Source: Pseudomonadota bacterium
Lineage (GTDB): Bacteria; Myxococcota_A; UBA9042; GCA-2863065
NCBI GenBank assembly: GCA_005776725.1
Contig: SXOO01000204.1
Location: 1-46,557 of the forward strand
Length of the DNA stretch: 46,557 nt
Direction of reading: 5' to 3'
Under the pieces are notes generated by a model that was given only the letters and a program-made list of their open reading frames with translations, searched no databases and was not told the DNA's origin. Both the position numbers and the translations under genes were made by a program. Shown here piece after piece: positions 32,693 through 42,174 of this stretch; positions within the stretch are counted from its first letter, which is position 1, and every line of letters starts with the position of its first letter.

Positions 32693-35600
32693 CACGACGA
32701 CGGCCGACCGTGCGGTGGGTGGAAGCGGCCAGCGGCGCGGCGCGACGGCGCGTCGCGGTGGAGGTGCTGCGCGGTGCGAGTCGGCGGGCGACGCAGTTGG
32801 TCTTGGTGCCAGGCCACGAGGCCGGGATCCAGCTGGCGCGAGAGGCCGTGGGCAGCGGCGCGGCGACGGGCTGGTACCGCCACACGGCCGACGCGCTGGC
32901 GCACCTCCTCGCGGGGCCGGCGCTCGCGGAGCGCGGGCTCGCGCCCTTGGATGGTCTCGGTCGCGAGGCGCTGATCGCGCGGGTGGTGCATGAGCTGGCC
33001 GCCCGCGGCGCGTTGGGGCGCTATCAGGCCCTGGCGGGCTTCCCGGGCCTGATTGGGGCGCTCGCGCATACGCTGGACGACCTCCGGCTCGCCGAGGTGT
33101 CGCCAGACGCTCTGCCGGTCTTCCTGCCGGACCTCTCACGTATCTACAGGGCGTACTGCGACGCCCTCGCCCAGCACGCGTTCGCCGACCGCGCCACCGT
33201 CCTCCGGGCAGCGACGGATGCCGTGTCGGTGTCCACGGATCTCCGGCTGGGCACACCGCTCGTGGTCCTGGACCCCTGCGCGACCTTACGGGCGCTGGCG
33301 CCGCTGGCGGTGGACTTCGTCGCCGCGTTGGTGGGGCGGTCCAGCGCCGCGGTGGTGGTAGCGTCTCCTGGGCAGGAGACGTCCCAACGCCGAGGACGAC
33401 CCATTGACGCGTCCGTCCTGCGGGCGCGGCTGGAGGCCCTGGGGCTATCGCTCCTCGTCGAGCGACACGCGCCCAGGGGGCGGATGTCCACACTGCACGA
33501 GGCGCTCGCCATCGATGGCGGCGCCGCGGCGCCGTTGATTTCGAAGGACTCGCCCGCGGCAGGAGCGAGTGAGCAGCCACCGACAGACCCCGGAGTGGGC
33601 GAAGTCGCCGGGTCCGAGCCTCGGCCCCTGCGCGTCCTCTGCGGCCAGAACGAAGCACAAGAGTGCGCCGAGGTGGCCCGGGCGATCCGCGCGGCCGCGC
33701 GCGCCGGAGTGCCGTTCGAGCAGATCGCGGTGGGGCTCAGGTCGCCCGAGGTCTATCGGACGTCGCTCCTCGACGCTCTGCGCCGAGCCGAGGTGCCGGT
33801 CCAGCTCCAGCTCGGGGTGCCGGAGCCGTACCCTGCGGGCCGCGCCTTCCTGGCGTTGCTCGCGTGCCGCGCTGAGGGGTTGTCCGCGCGGCGCTTCGCG
33901 GAGTTCCTGGCGCTCGGGGAGGGGCGAGACCCCGCGCGTCCACCGGCGGGTGAGCCGCCGGTCCTGGCGAGCGCCACACGCCGAGAGCCCCCGGCGTTGT
34001 TCTGCGAGGCGCCGGGCGGTTGGGGTACTCGGCCCCAGCGCTGGGAGGCGCTCCTGGAAGAGTCGCGCGTGATTGGCGGCGAAGCCCGATGGCAGCGCCG
34101 GCTCGAGGCGCTGGCAGCAGACCTTCGGCGTCGCGCCCGGCAAGAGGACGACGAAGCGAAGGCTGCGGCGCTGGTCGAGCGCGCTGACGAGGTGGGGGCG
34201 CTGATGGACTACGCGCTGCCCATCATCGAGCGGCTGAGTCGCCTCCCCGACGAAGCGCGCTGGGCCGAGTGGCTCCTGGCCTTCGACTCGCTCGCGGCCA
34301 CCGCGCTCGAGGCGCCGGATCCGGTGCGAGCGGCGCTCCGCGAACTGGCTCCGATGGGCTCGGTGGGGCCGGCGGGGCTCGCCGAGGTGCAGCAGGTGTT
34401 GTCGAGCCGCCTGACGCTGCTCTCGCGTCCCCCGCGGCGGTCGCGCGAGGGCGCAGTCACCGTGGGTGCGCTGGATGACCTGGTGGGGCTCGAGTTCCAC
34501 ACGGTGTTCGTGCCCGGTGTGGTCGAACAGCAATTCCCCCGCAAGGTGCTCGAGGACCCGCTGCTGCCGGACGCCGACAGGGCCGCGATCGGGCCCGCGT
34601 TGCTCCGCCGGGCGCAGCGCAGCGCGTACGAGCGACGACTCCTGGCGTTGGCCGTTCAGGCGGCCACGGTCGAGGTGGTGGTGTCCTACCCCCGGCAGGA
34701 GTCCGGGGGCACCAGGCCGCGGGCGCCGTCGAGCCTGGCGCTGTCTCTGGTCCGCCTTGCCGAGGGGGCCTCGTCGCTCGGGGGAGAGCCCCTCGGCTAC
34801 GCCGGGCTCGAGGCGCTGGCACGCGCCGAAACCGAGCGGCAGGCCGGTCACCCGATCGACGCAACGGAGTACGACCTCGACCAGGTCGCGGCGCTCCGGC
34901 GGGTTGGTAGCGACGAAGAGGGGCGCCTGCGTTATGCGGCCTCGGGCGCCATGGAGCGCGCGCTCCGCTGGCGCTATGCCCGGGAGACGCTCGAGCGGTG
35001 GACCACCTTCGACGGGCTGCGGCTCGCGCCTGGTCGCTCGTGGGGCGAGGCGGCCCGCCGCGCGTTGGACGCCCACCGGCTCGACCGGCGCTCCTACTCC
35101 GCCACAGCGCTGCAGAAGTTCGCGACCTGCCCGTACGCGTTCTACCTCTCGGCGGTCCTGCGCCTCCAGCGAAGGGAGCCCGTGGACGCAGTCGACCAGC
35201 TCGACGCGCTTCAGCGGGGGTCGCTCATCCACGAGATCCAGTTCGAGACCCTCTCCGCTTGGCGGTCCGCGGGGATCGACCCAACGGACGCTGCGTCCAG
35301 AGAGGCGGCCCAGGGCCTGCTGGAGTCGGTGGCCGACCGGGTCGTGGAGCGCACTCGAGACCAGCTGGCGCCCGTGGTCGATCGTGTCTTCGACGACGCG
35401 GTGGTCGCCCTGCGCGCCGACCTGAGGCTATGGGCACGACGCCTCGGCGAGGGCGGCTGGCGTCCCTGGCGGTACGAGCTCGCTTTCGGACTGCCGCGAG
35501 AAGACGGACGCGATCCCGAGAGCCGGGAGGCGCCCGTTCAGCTCCAGAATGGGCTGCGCCTTCGAGGAGCGATCGATCTCGTGGAAGAGCGCCAGGCACC

Positions 35601-36015
35601 GGACGGGAGGAGGACGCTCCGGGTAACGGACGTGAAGACCGGGAAGAGCATGCCGCCCCGGTACGCCCTCACGAACGGCGGGAAGGTGATCCAGCCGGTG
35701 CTGTATGCGCTCGCGCTCGAGGAGCTCGAGCCGGGCGCCGCGGTGACGGAAGGGCGCCTCTGGTACTGCACCTCGCGGGCCGACTTCGCCGAGCGCGTCG
35801 TCCCTCTCGAGCCGCCGGCCCGAGCTGCAGCGGCCCGCGTAGTGAAGGGGATCGGGGACGCGCTGATCGAGGGAACGCTCGATCCTTCGCCGCCCAAAGG
35901 GGGCTGCGAGTATTGCGACTTCCTGGCGCTCTGTGGCCCGGGGGCCGAGGAGCGTGCCTCGCACAAAGACTATGAGGAGCTGGTGGCGCTGAAGCTCGTG
36001 AGGTCCGCACCTTGA
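32689..36015 (+). CDS. addB: AddB-like PD-(D/E)XK nuclease subunit
   Basis: A 1108-residue protein paired with an AddA-like helicase for processing of DNA double-strand ends before recombination. The C-terminal RecB-type nuclease has Asp963 (GAIDLVE), Asp981 and Lys983 (VTDVKTGK). Cys814 (FATCPYAFYL) and Cys1073, Cys1076, Cys1082 (C-x2-C-x5-C) match the iron-sulfur staple of AddB. The N-terminal half is helicase-like (VGLRSPEVYRTSLLDALRRAEVP, LVGLEFHTVFVPGVVEQQFP) but I see no Walker A lysine at its start, so it is probably not an ATPase. ATG overlaps the preceding stop by 4 bp. The gene symbol is by architecture; the protein is diverged from B. subtilis AddB. Confidence 0.85.
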   Translation: MTRRRPTVRWVEAASGAARRRVAVEVLRGASRRATQLVLVPGHEAGIQLAREAVGSGAATGWYRHTADALAHLLAGPALAERGLAPLDGLGREALIARVVHELAARGALGRYQALAGFPGLIGALAHTLDDLRLAEVSPDALPVFLPDLSRIYRAYCDALAQHAFADRATVLRAATDAVSVSTDLRLGTPLVVLDPCATLRALAPLAVDFVAALVGRSSAAVVVASPGQETSQRRGRPIDASVLRARLEALGLSLLVERHAPRGRMSTLHEALAIDGGAAAPLISKDSPAAGASEQPPTDPGVGEVAGSEPRPLRVLCGQNEAQECAEVARAIRAAARAGVPFEQIAVGLRSPEVYRTSLLDALRRAEVPVQLQLGVPEPYPAGRAFLALLACRAEGLSARRFAEFLALGEGRDPARPPAGEPPVLASATRREPPALFCEAPGGWGTRPQRWEALLEESRVIGGEARWQRRLEALAADLRRRARQEDDEAKAAALVERADEVGALMDYALPIIERLSRLPDEARWAEWLLAFDSLAATALEAPDPVRAALRELAPMGSVGPAGLAEVQQVLSSRLTLLSRPPRRSREGAVTVGALDDLVGLEFHTVFVPGVVEQQFPRKVLEDPLLPDADRAAIGPALLRRAQRSAYERRLLALAVQAATVEVVVSYPRQESGGTRPRAPSSLALSLVRLAEGASSLGGEPLGYAGLEALARAETERQAGHPIDATEYDLDQVAALRRVGSDEEGRLRYAASGAMERALRWRYARETLERWTTFDGLRLAPGRSWGEAARRALDAHRLDRRSYSATALQKFATCPYAFYLSAVLRLQRREPVDAVDQLDALQRGSLIHEIQFETLSAWRSAGIDPTDAASREAAQGLLESVADRVVERTRDQLAPVVDRVFDDAVVALRADLRLWARRLGEGGWRPWRYELAFGLPREDGRDPESREAPVQLQNGLRLRGAIDLVEERQAPDGRRTLRVTDVKTGKSMPPRYALTNGGKVIQPVLYALALEELEPGAAVTEGRLWYCTSRADFAERVVPLEPPARAAAARVVKGIGDALIEGTLDPSPPKGGCEYCDFLALCGPGAEERASHKDYEELVALKLVRSAP

Positions 36016-39000
36016 GCCCGCCGATGGCCGACGCCGAAGCGCGACGTCGCATCTCACACGAGCTCTCCACGAGCTTCGTCGTGGAGGCCGCGGCAGGCAC
36101 TGGGAAGACCACAGCGCTGGTCTCGCGCATCGTCGCGCTCGTCCGCAGCGGCCTCGCTTCGCCCGCGTCGATCGTGGCCGTAACCTTCACCGACAAAGCG
36201 GCCCTCGAGTTGAAGCGCAAGGTCCGCGCGGGCCTCGAGGAGCTCATGGAGGACGCGGGCGCCTCGCCGGACGAGCGGGGCCGGGCGCAGAGCGGCCTCG
36301 AGGAGCTCGAGACGGCGTCCTTCTCCACCTTTCACTCCTTCTGCGGGGACCTCCTCCGAGAGCGCCCCGTGGAAGCGGGGGTAGACCCTCAGTTCCGCGT
36401 GGTGCACGAGCGCGGCGCGAGCTACGAGGAGGCCTTTCAACGCTGGTTCCGTGCGCAGCGCGCGCAGCTCTCGCCCGGCGTCCGGCGTTTCCTGAGGCGC
36501 ACGCTCACCTCGCGGAACAACGAGACACGGGCGAAGGTGCTCGCCGACGCCGCGTGGACGGTCGCAGAGCGTCGGGACTATGACGGCCCGTGGGAGCGCG
36601 CGCCGTGGGATCGCGGCGCGGCGGCTGCCGAAGTGCTCGAGTGCCTTCGCGCCGCGGCGGCGCTACGGGGCCGCCGCAAGAACCGGGATGCGCTGGAGCG
36701 GGATCTCGACAGCTACGCCGCGCTCGTGGAGGCCTTCGAGCGGGAGCCGGAGGACCTCGATGGCTGGGAGGCGAGGCTCGTGGATGCCGCGCCACGCCCG
36801 CTGCGCGCGGCGTCCGGGCCGTCGAGGGGCAAGGCACGGGCCGCGGCCGGCGAGACCCCGTTCGCCCAACACGCGCACGGAGACGTCCTCGCTGCGCACG
36901 CGCGCGCTGCCGAGCTTCTCGCAGCGTTCGCGGTAGCCGCCAACGCGGACCTCGCCGTGGAGCTCAAGACGGACCTCGACGGCTTCGTCGCGGAGTACGA
37001 GGCGGTGAAGGCGCGCGCTGGCGAGCTAGACCTCACCGACCTGCTCATCAAGACCCGCAGCATGCTGATCTCTCCCGACAACGCGGAGCTCAGGGCACGG
37101 CTGGCGGCGCGGGTCACCCACCTCTTCGTCGACGAGTTCCAGGACACGGATCCCACCCAGGTAGACATCGTGCTCATGCTGGTCTCGTCGGATCCCGGCG
37201 AGAGTCGCCCGTCGAAGGTCAAGCCGGCCCCGGGGCGGCTGTTCCTGGTCGGCGATCCCAAGCAGAGCATCTATCGCTTTCGGCGCGCCGACCTCGACCT
37301 CTACCACGCCACAGTGGAGCGGCTGCTCGCGGCGGGGGCGGAGAGGCTCGAGCTCACCACCAGCTTCCGCTCGCTGCCGGAGCTTCAGACGGTGGTGAAC
37401 GCCACCTTCGCTCGGCGGTTCACGGGGGGCCATCAGGCGCGCTACGTGCCCCTGACCCCGTGGCGGCCCAGCGGGCGGGGCGGCGACGGTGCTCGTGACG
37501 CGGTGCCGCCCGTGATCGTGCTCGCGGTGTCCGAGCGCGACGCCGCGCCGGAGCACGCCGAGGCCGTGGCGCAGCTCCTCGACGAGCTGCTCGTGGACCG
37601 CCGGACGGTGAACGTGGATGGCCTCGAGACCCCGCTCGAACCGCATCACGTGTGCCTCCTGTTTCGCCGGATCAACAACCCCGACGTGACCCGGCCGTAC
37701 CTCGACGCGCTCGCGGCCCGTGGGATCCCCTCCTCGCTCTACGCCAGCCGGGCCTTGAAGGGGCGCCCGGAGGTCGCCGCAGTTTTGAACGCGCTGGCGG
37801 CGGTGGAGTGGCCGGACGACGAGTACTCGGTCTACGCGACGCTGAGGGGGCCGCTGGTCGCGCTGGAGGACGGCCTCCTCCTCGCGTATCGCGATACGCG
37901 AGGACACTTCGACCCCTTGCGGGCCGCCCCGCTCAGCGCCGAGGCCACCGGTCCTCTCGACGACGTCGACGACGCCCTGCGCCTTCTTGCGTCGCTCCAC
38001 CGGGACAGGAACCGCCGCCCCTTCGCCGAGACCGTGACCCGACTCTACGAGGCGCTCCGGGTCCACGCCGGCTTGGCGGTGCTGGGAGATGGACCCGCCG
38101 CGCTCGCGTTCGCGATGCGGGTGGTGGAGCTGGCGCGAAGCTACGAGGCGGAGGGCACCCTCAGCTTTCGTGCCTTCGTCGCGGCGCTGCGAGAGGAGGC
38201 CCAGAGCTCCAAGGGGAGCGAGGCCGCGGTGCACGATGAGGAGGGCGTGAGGCTCATTTCGGTCCACAAGGCCAAGGGGCTGGAGTTCCCCGTGGTGGTC
38301 CTGTGCGACCCCGACTACACGCCGGGCAGCTACCGGGCGCCCGCGTGGGTGGATGGACAGACACGGACGTGGGTCGACACTCTGTGTGGCCTGGAGCCGC
38401 GCGAGGTGCGCGCACACCGCGAAGCGTCGATGGCGCGCGAGCGAGAGGAGGAGGACCGCCTCCTGTACGTGGCGGCTACGCGGGCTCGCGACGCGCTGGT
38501 CATCCCCGCCGGTCTCGGCTCCACGATCTCCGGGTGGCTGCGACCGCTCGAGGAGTCCCTGCGAGCTCCGGAGCGTTCGGACGGCTCGGAGGGTATGCCG
38601 CCGGCGGTCTGGCGGGCCGCGCCGCAGCGGGCCAGCGGCGGCGTGACGAGCCTCCGGTTCCACGCAGCGCTGAAGGAGGGCCCCGGCGCCGAGGCTGGGC
38701 GGGCAGAGTGGGCCGCGTTCAACGCCGAGCGCTACGACCTGACGGAGCGGGCCACACGCCGCGAGCGCGTGGTGTTCACGGTGACGCAGCTGGCGGAGGA
38801 GCCCGAGCTGGTATCGGGCCTCGTCCGCGCCGATCGCGCGGTCACCATCGACGCGCTCGGCTTCCAGTCGGCATCGCGCGGGCGGCGCTTCGGCTCTCTG
38901 GTCCACACGCTGCTCTCGGCGCTCGACCCACAGGCGAATGACCTCACGCGCCACCTGGCGCAGCTGTCGCGGTATTACGGGCGGCAGCTCGGCGCCACGA

Positions 39001-39314
39001 CCTTGGAGGAGTCCGACGCCGCAGCAGCTGCAGCGGCCTTCCTGGGGCACCCCTGGGTGCGCGAGGCGTTCCAGAGCGGCGCCGAGCGCGAGGTGCCCGT
39101 GGTCATGGCGCTGCCCGAGGGGCTCGTAGAGGGCGTGGTGGACCTCGTGTACCGCGACGCCTCGGGGCTGGTCGTCGTGGACTACAAGACCGACACGGCC
39201 CTCAGCGAGGATGCGCGCGCCGCTTACGGGCGGCAGGTGGCGCTCTATGCACAAGCGATCGAGCGCGCTCACGGCGACGGAACCCGCGTCAGCGCGCGGT
39301 TGCTCACCTTGTGA
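36012..39314 (+). CDS. addA: AddA-like UvrD/REP helicase-nuclease subunit
   Basis: A 1100-residue superfamily 1 helicase with a C-terminal nuclease. Seen in order: EAAAGTGKTT (Walker A, Lys32), VAVTFTDKAALELKRKV (Ia), FSTFHSFCGDLLRE, LFVDEFQDTDPTQ (II), FLVGDPKQSIYRFRRAD (III), LTTSFRS (IV), VRLISVHKAKGLEFPVVVL (V), LLYVAATRARDALVIP (VI), and the RecB-type nuclease GVVDLVYRD...LVVVDYKTD. The order and length fit AddA. A TTG at 36012 overlaps the AddB-like stop (TTGA); an ATG at 36024 is a possible alternative start and would remove four residues. Acts with the upstream subunit in recombinational repair. Confidence 0.93.
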   Translation: MSPPMADAEARRRISHELSTSFVVEAAAGTGKTTALVSRIVALVRSGLASPASIVAVTFTDKAALELKRKVRAGLEELMEDAGASPDERGRAQSGLEELETASFSTFHSFCGDLLRERPVEAGVDPQFRVVHERGASYEEAFQRWFRAQRAQLSPGVRRFLRRTLTSRNNETRAKVLADAAWTVAERRDYDGPWERAPWDRGAAAAEVLECLRAAAALRGRRKNRDALERDLDSYAALVEAFEREPEDLDGWEARLVDAAPRPLRAASGPSRGKARAAAGETPFAQHAHGDVLAAHARAAELLAAFAVAANADLAVELKTDLDGFVAEYEAVKARAGELDLTDLLIKTRSMLISPDNAELRARLAARVTHLFVDEFQDTDPTQVDIVLMLVSSDPGESRPSKVKPAPGRLFLVGDPKQSIYRFRRADLDLYHATVERLLAAGAERLELTTSFRSLPELQTVVNATFARRFTGGHQARYVPLTPWRPSGRGGDGARDAVPPVIVLAVSERDAAPEHAEAVAQLLDELLVDRRTVNVDGLETPLEPHHVCLLFRRINNPDVTRPYLDALAARGIPSSLYASRALKGRPEVAAVLNALAAVEWPDDEYSVYATLRGPLVALEDGLLLAYRDTRGHFDPLRAAPLSAEATGPLDDVDDALRLLASLHRDRNRRPFAETVTRLYEALRVHAGLAVLGDGPAALAFAMRVVELARSYEAEGTLSFRAFVAALREEAQSSKGSEAAVHDEEGVRLISVHKAKGLEFPVVVLCDPDYTPGSYRAPAWVDGQTRTWVDTLCGLEPREVRAHREASMAREREEEDRLLYVAATRARDALVIPAGLGSTISGWLRPLEESLRAPERSDGSEGMPPAVWRAAPQRASGGVTSLRFHAALKEGPGAEAGRAEWAAFNAERYDLTERATRRERVVFTVTQLAEEPELVSGLVRADRAVTIDALGFQSASRGRRFGSLVHTLLSALDPQANDLTRHLAQLSRYYGRQLGATTLEESDAAAAAAAFLGHPWVREAFQSGAEREVPVVMALPEGLVEGVVDLVYRDASGLVVVDYKTDTALSEDARAAYGRQVALYAQAIERAHGDGTRVSARLLTL

Positions 39315-42097
39315 TCGGGTCAGGCCTTGGGCACGCGGCGGCGGGGCGCCCGGGGGGCTGGCTTTGGGGCGTCCGTCTCGTCGCCCTCGTCACTGCGCTG
39401 GTGGTGGGTTGCGCCACGCCCGCCCCTGCGGGCCTGGAGCTTGGGGTCGACTCGGCCGGCGAGGTGGCGTCCACGGGCGACGGTGCGTGGCCCGATGCCC
39501 CGCCATCGGGTGACGGCGGGGCGCTGGACGGCTACGCGGAGCTCCCGCCCACGGACGGGGAGGGGCAGGGCGGGCTCGATGCCCGTGGAGGCGAAGACTC
39601 CGTGGAGCCCGACGCGGCGGACGCGCCGCTGCCTGACGGGTCGAGCGCTGGCGACCTCCTCGCGTCCGACGCGGGCGTCGGCGATGTCGAACCGCCTCCC
39701 GACGATGCCGTCGAGACGTCCGACGCGGGCGTCAGCGACACCGAACCGCTTCCCGACGATGGCGTCCAGCCGTCTGATGCGCCCGTCCTGAGCGACTCGT
39801 CCGGTGCGGACGGCGATGCGCCGCCCGATGTCGCCGTCGCGGACGATGCGCTCGCTGCGGACGAGGGGATCCAGGCGGACGACGCCCCTGCCGAGGCCGA
39901 TGCGCCCGTGGCGGATGCCGACTTGCCGCCGGAAGACGCCGCCGCCCCGCTGGATGCGCTCCCTCTGGAGGACGTCGAAGCCCCGGCCGACGCCGGTACC
40001 GACGACGCGGGCATCACCCTCGACGCCGGGGCGCCGCTCGGAGATGTGCCCAGCTGGGTGCCGGAGGGCGTGGGCGCGTCGCCGTGCACGATGGCGGGCG
40101 AGCACCCGGCGGGCAAAGGGATCGCGCTCGTCCCGGCGTTCCCGAACTTGCCGATGTCTCAGCCGATCTTCCTCACGCACCCCGGCGACGGCACCGACCG
40201 CATCGTGGTCGCGCAGCGCTCTGGGAAGCTCGTGATCTTCGAGAACGACCCCACGGTCAGCACCTCGTCGACGCTCTTGAACCTGGCCGGCGAGGTCGCC
40301 TCGTCTGGAGAGGGCGGGCTCCTGTCGTGCGCGTTCCACCCGGACTACGCCATGAATGGCCGGGTCTACGTGAGCTTCACGCGCTGGGCCGATCCCGCCA
40401 CCACGGCGAACCTCGAGTCGGTCATCGCCGAGTTCACGCTGTCGAGCATTGCACCGGACACGCTGGATCCCGCGTCGCGCCGCGAGCTCTACACGGTGGT
40501 TCAGCCGTGGTCCAACCACAACGGCGGGCAGATCCTGTTCGACGCCAGCGGCAAGCTCCTCATCGCCTTCGGCGACGGCGGCAGCGGCGGAGACCCGCTG
40601 AACGCCGGCCAGAGCCCGGGCACGCCGCTCGGGAAGGTGCTGCGCATCGACGTGGATGTGGAGGAGGGGCCCTACGGCGTCCCCTCGGATAACCCGCTCC
40701 TCGGCGTTCCGGGGCACCTGCCGGAGACCTTCGCCTTTGGTGTCCGCAACCCCTGGCGGGTCTCGCGGGACCGCCTCACGGGCGCGCTCTGGATGGCGGA
40801 CGTGGGTCAGGGGATACGCGAGGAGGTGGACCTCCTGGTCGGCGGCGCGAACTACGGATGGAAGATCTGGGAGGGGACGCACTGCTACTCGCCCGCGTCG
40901 GGGTGTCCCACCGCCGGCTTCACGTTCCCCGTGGCTGAATACGGGCACGACGAGGGGAAGTCGATCACGGGCGGCTTCGTTTACCGGGGCCTCGCCAACC
41001 CGAGCCTCTACGGGCGCTACCTCTACGGCGACTACAGCACCGGCCGGTTCTGGGCGCTCGACACCAGCACGCACGAGGTGGCGGTGGTCGCCAACGCCGC
41101 ATTCAGCCCCGTCTCGTTCGGCGAAGACCGGGACGGCGAGCTGTACGTAACGCAGCTTTGGGGCCAGCCCGGGATCGCGCGGATTGTCGAGCAGCTCGAC
41201 CCGCCCACGACGCCGTTCCCACCCAAGTTGTCCGCCACGGGTTGCTTCTCCGACATCTCGTCGCTCACTCCGGCGGCAGGGCTCATCCCGTACGAGGTGC
41301 GAGCGCCGCTGTGGTCCGACGGCGCGGAGAAGCAGCGCTGGTGGGTTCCGCCGCCCGGGACACCGGCTGTCGTGCCGCCGGAAGACGTCCACGAGCCGTG
41401 GTCCGCACCGATCGGTACGGTGCTCATCAAGCACTTCGACCAGGCAGGCCCGGTGGAGACGCGGTTCATGGTTCGCCGGGCGGACGGCTGGCGCTTCGTG
41501 ACCTACGCGTGGGACGCTGATGGGACGGACGCTGTGCTCAGCGACGGGGGCGGCGAGGACTGGCTCGTCCCGTCACCCGGGCAGTGCGCCACCTGTCACC
41601 GCGGCGGGACAGACGCTACGCGCCCGCTCGGCCTCACCTCGGCGCAGCTCGATCGGGAGCACCCACAAGGCGGCCCGCAGCTCGAGGGGCTCGTCAACGC
41701 GGGCCTCCTCGCGAGCCTGCCACCCGCGTCTCCGCTGCCGCTCCAGGGCGGCTCCCCGCCGTTTCAGACGTCCCTCGACGCAGACGCGCGCGCCTGGCTC
41801 CACGTGCAGTGCGGCTCCTGCCACGCGCCGGGAGGGACCTCGCCCGCGGGCATCGACCTCCGCTTCGATCAGCCGCTGGAGGCGATGGGCCTCTGCAAGA
41901 GCCCGAGCCATGGGGGCGGCCCCGGGACCCGGATCATCCTCCCCGGGGCGCCGGAGGACTCCATGTTGTGGCGCCGCTTGTCCGCCGCGCCCGCGGATGC
42001 CGCGTTCATGCCGCCCCTCGGGGTGAGCGTGGCTCAGGAGGACGCGATCGCGCTCATCGCGGCTTGGATCGAGTCGCTCGGGGAGGGGTGCCCTTGA
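39311..42097 (+). CDS. Lipoprotein with glucose/sorbosone dehydrogenase-like propeller and SO2930-family di-haem cytochrome domain
   Basis: A 928-residue exported protein. Signal and lipobox V-V-G-C put the lipidated Cys at 34. Residues about 40-245 are an Asp/Ala/Pro linker. About 262-640 is a PQQ-type glucose/sorbosone dehydrogenase-like propeller (SQPIFLTHPGDGTDRIVVAQ, GGLLSCAFHPDYAMNGRVYVS, SNHNGGQILFD, AFGVRNPWRVSRD, GANYGWKIWEG). From about 645 the chain matches the SO2930 di-haem cytochrome family (GLIPYEVRAPLWSDGAEKQRW), with haem sites CATCH at 759-763 and CGSCH at 834-838. The fusion would pass electrons from a sugar-type substrate to haem at the cell surface. GTG start overlaps the addA stop by 4 bp. 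Confidence 0.87.
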   Translation: MIGSGLGHAAAGRPGGWLWGVRLVALVTALVVGCATPAPAGLELGVDSAGEVASTGDGAWPDAPPSGDGGALDGYAELPPTDGEGQGGLDARGGEDSVEPDAADAPLPDGSSAGDLLASDAGVGDVEPPPDDAVETSDAGVSDTEPLPDDGVQPSDAPVLSDSSGADGDAPPDVAVADDALAADEGIQADDAPAEADAPVADADLPPEDAAAPLDALPLEDVEAPADAGTDDAGITLDAGAPLGDVPSWVPEGVGASPCTMAGEHPAGKGIALVPAFPNLPMSQPIFLTHPGDGTDRIVVAQRSGKLVIFENDPTVSTSSTLLNLAGEVASSGEGGLLSCAFHPDYAMNGRVYVSFTRWADPATTANLESVIAEFTLSSIAPDTLDPASRRELYTVVQPWSNHNGGQILFDASGKLLIAFGDGGSGGDPLNAGQSPGTPLGKVLRIDVDVEEGPYGVPSDNPLLGVPGHLPETFAFGVRNPWRVSRDRLTGALWMADVGQGIREEVDLLVGGANYGWKIWEGTHCYSPASGCPTAGFTFPVAEYGHDEGKSITGGFVYRGLANPSLYGRYLYGDYSTGRFWALDTSTHEVAVVANAAFSPVSFGEDRDGELYVTQLWGQPGIARIVEQLDPPTTPFPPKLSATGCFSDISSLTPAAGLIPYEVRAPLWSDGAEKQRWWVPPPGTPAVVPPEDVHEPWSAPIGTVLIKHFDQAGPVETRFMVRRADGWRFVTYAWDADGTDAVLSDGGGEDWLVPSPGQCATCHRGGTDATRPLGLTSAQLDREHPQGGPQLEGLVNAGLLASLPPASPLPLQGGSPPFQTSLDADARAWLHVQCGSCHAPGGTSPAGIDLRFDQPLEAMGLCKSPSHGGGPGTRIILPGAPEDSMLWRRLSAAPADAAFMPPLGVSVAQEDAIALIAAWIESLGEGCP

Positions 42098-42174
42098 GCC
42101 GGATAGCGCGGCCCCCCTCACCCCGTGGCCGCATCCTGGACTTTGAGGGTGGCAGCGGGTTGAATGCGCGCCCG

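Noticed and set aside
37026..39272. Open frame of 748 codons on the minus strand
   Set aside because: Antisense to the AddA-like helicase, whose motifs are intact. Its Arg/His/Gly-rich composition is typical of a shadow frame.
39320..41434. Open frame of 704 codons on the minus strand
   Set aside because: Antisense to the dehydrogenase/cytochrome gene. Arg/Val-rich with no family motif.
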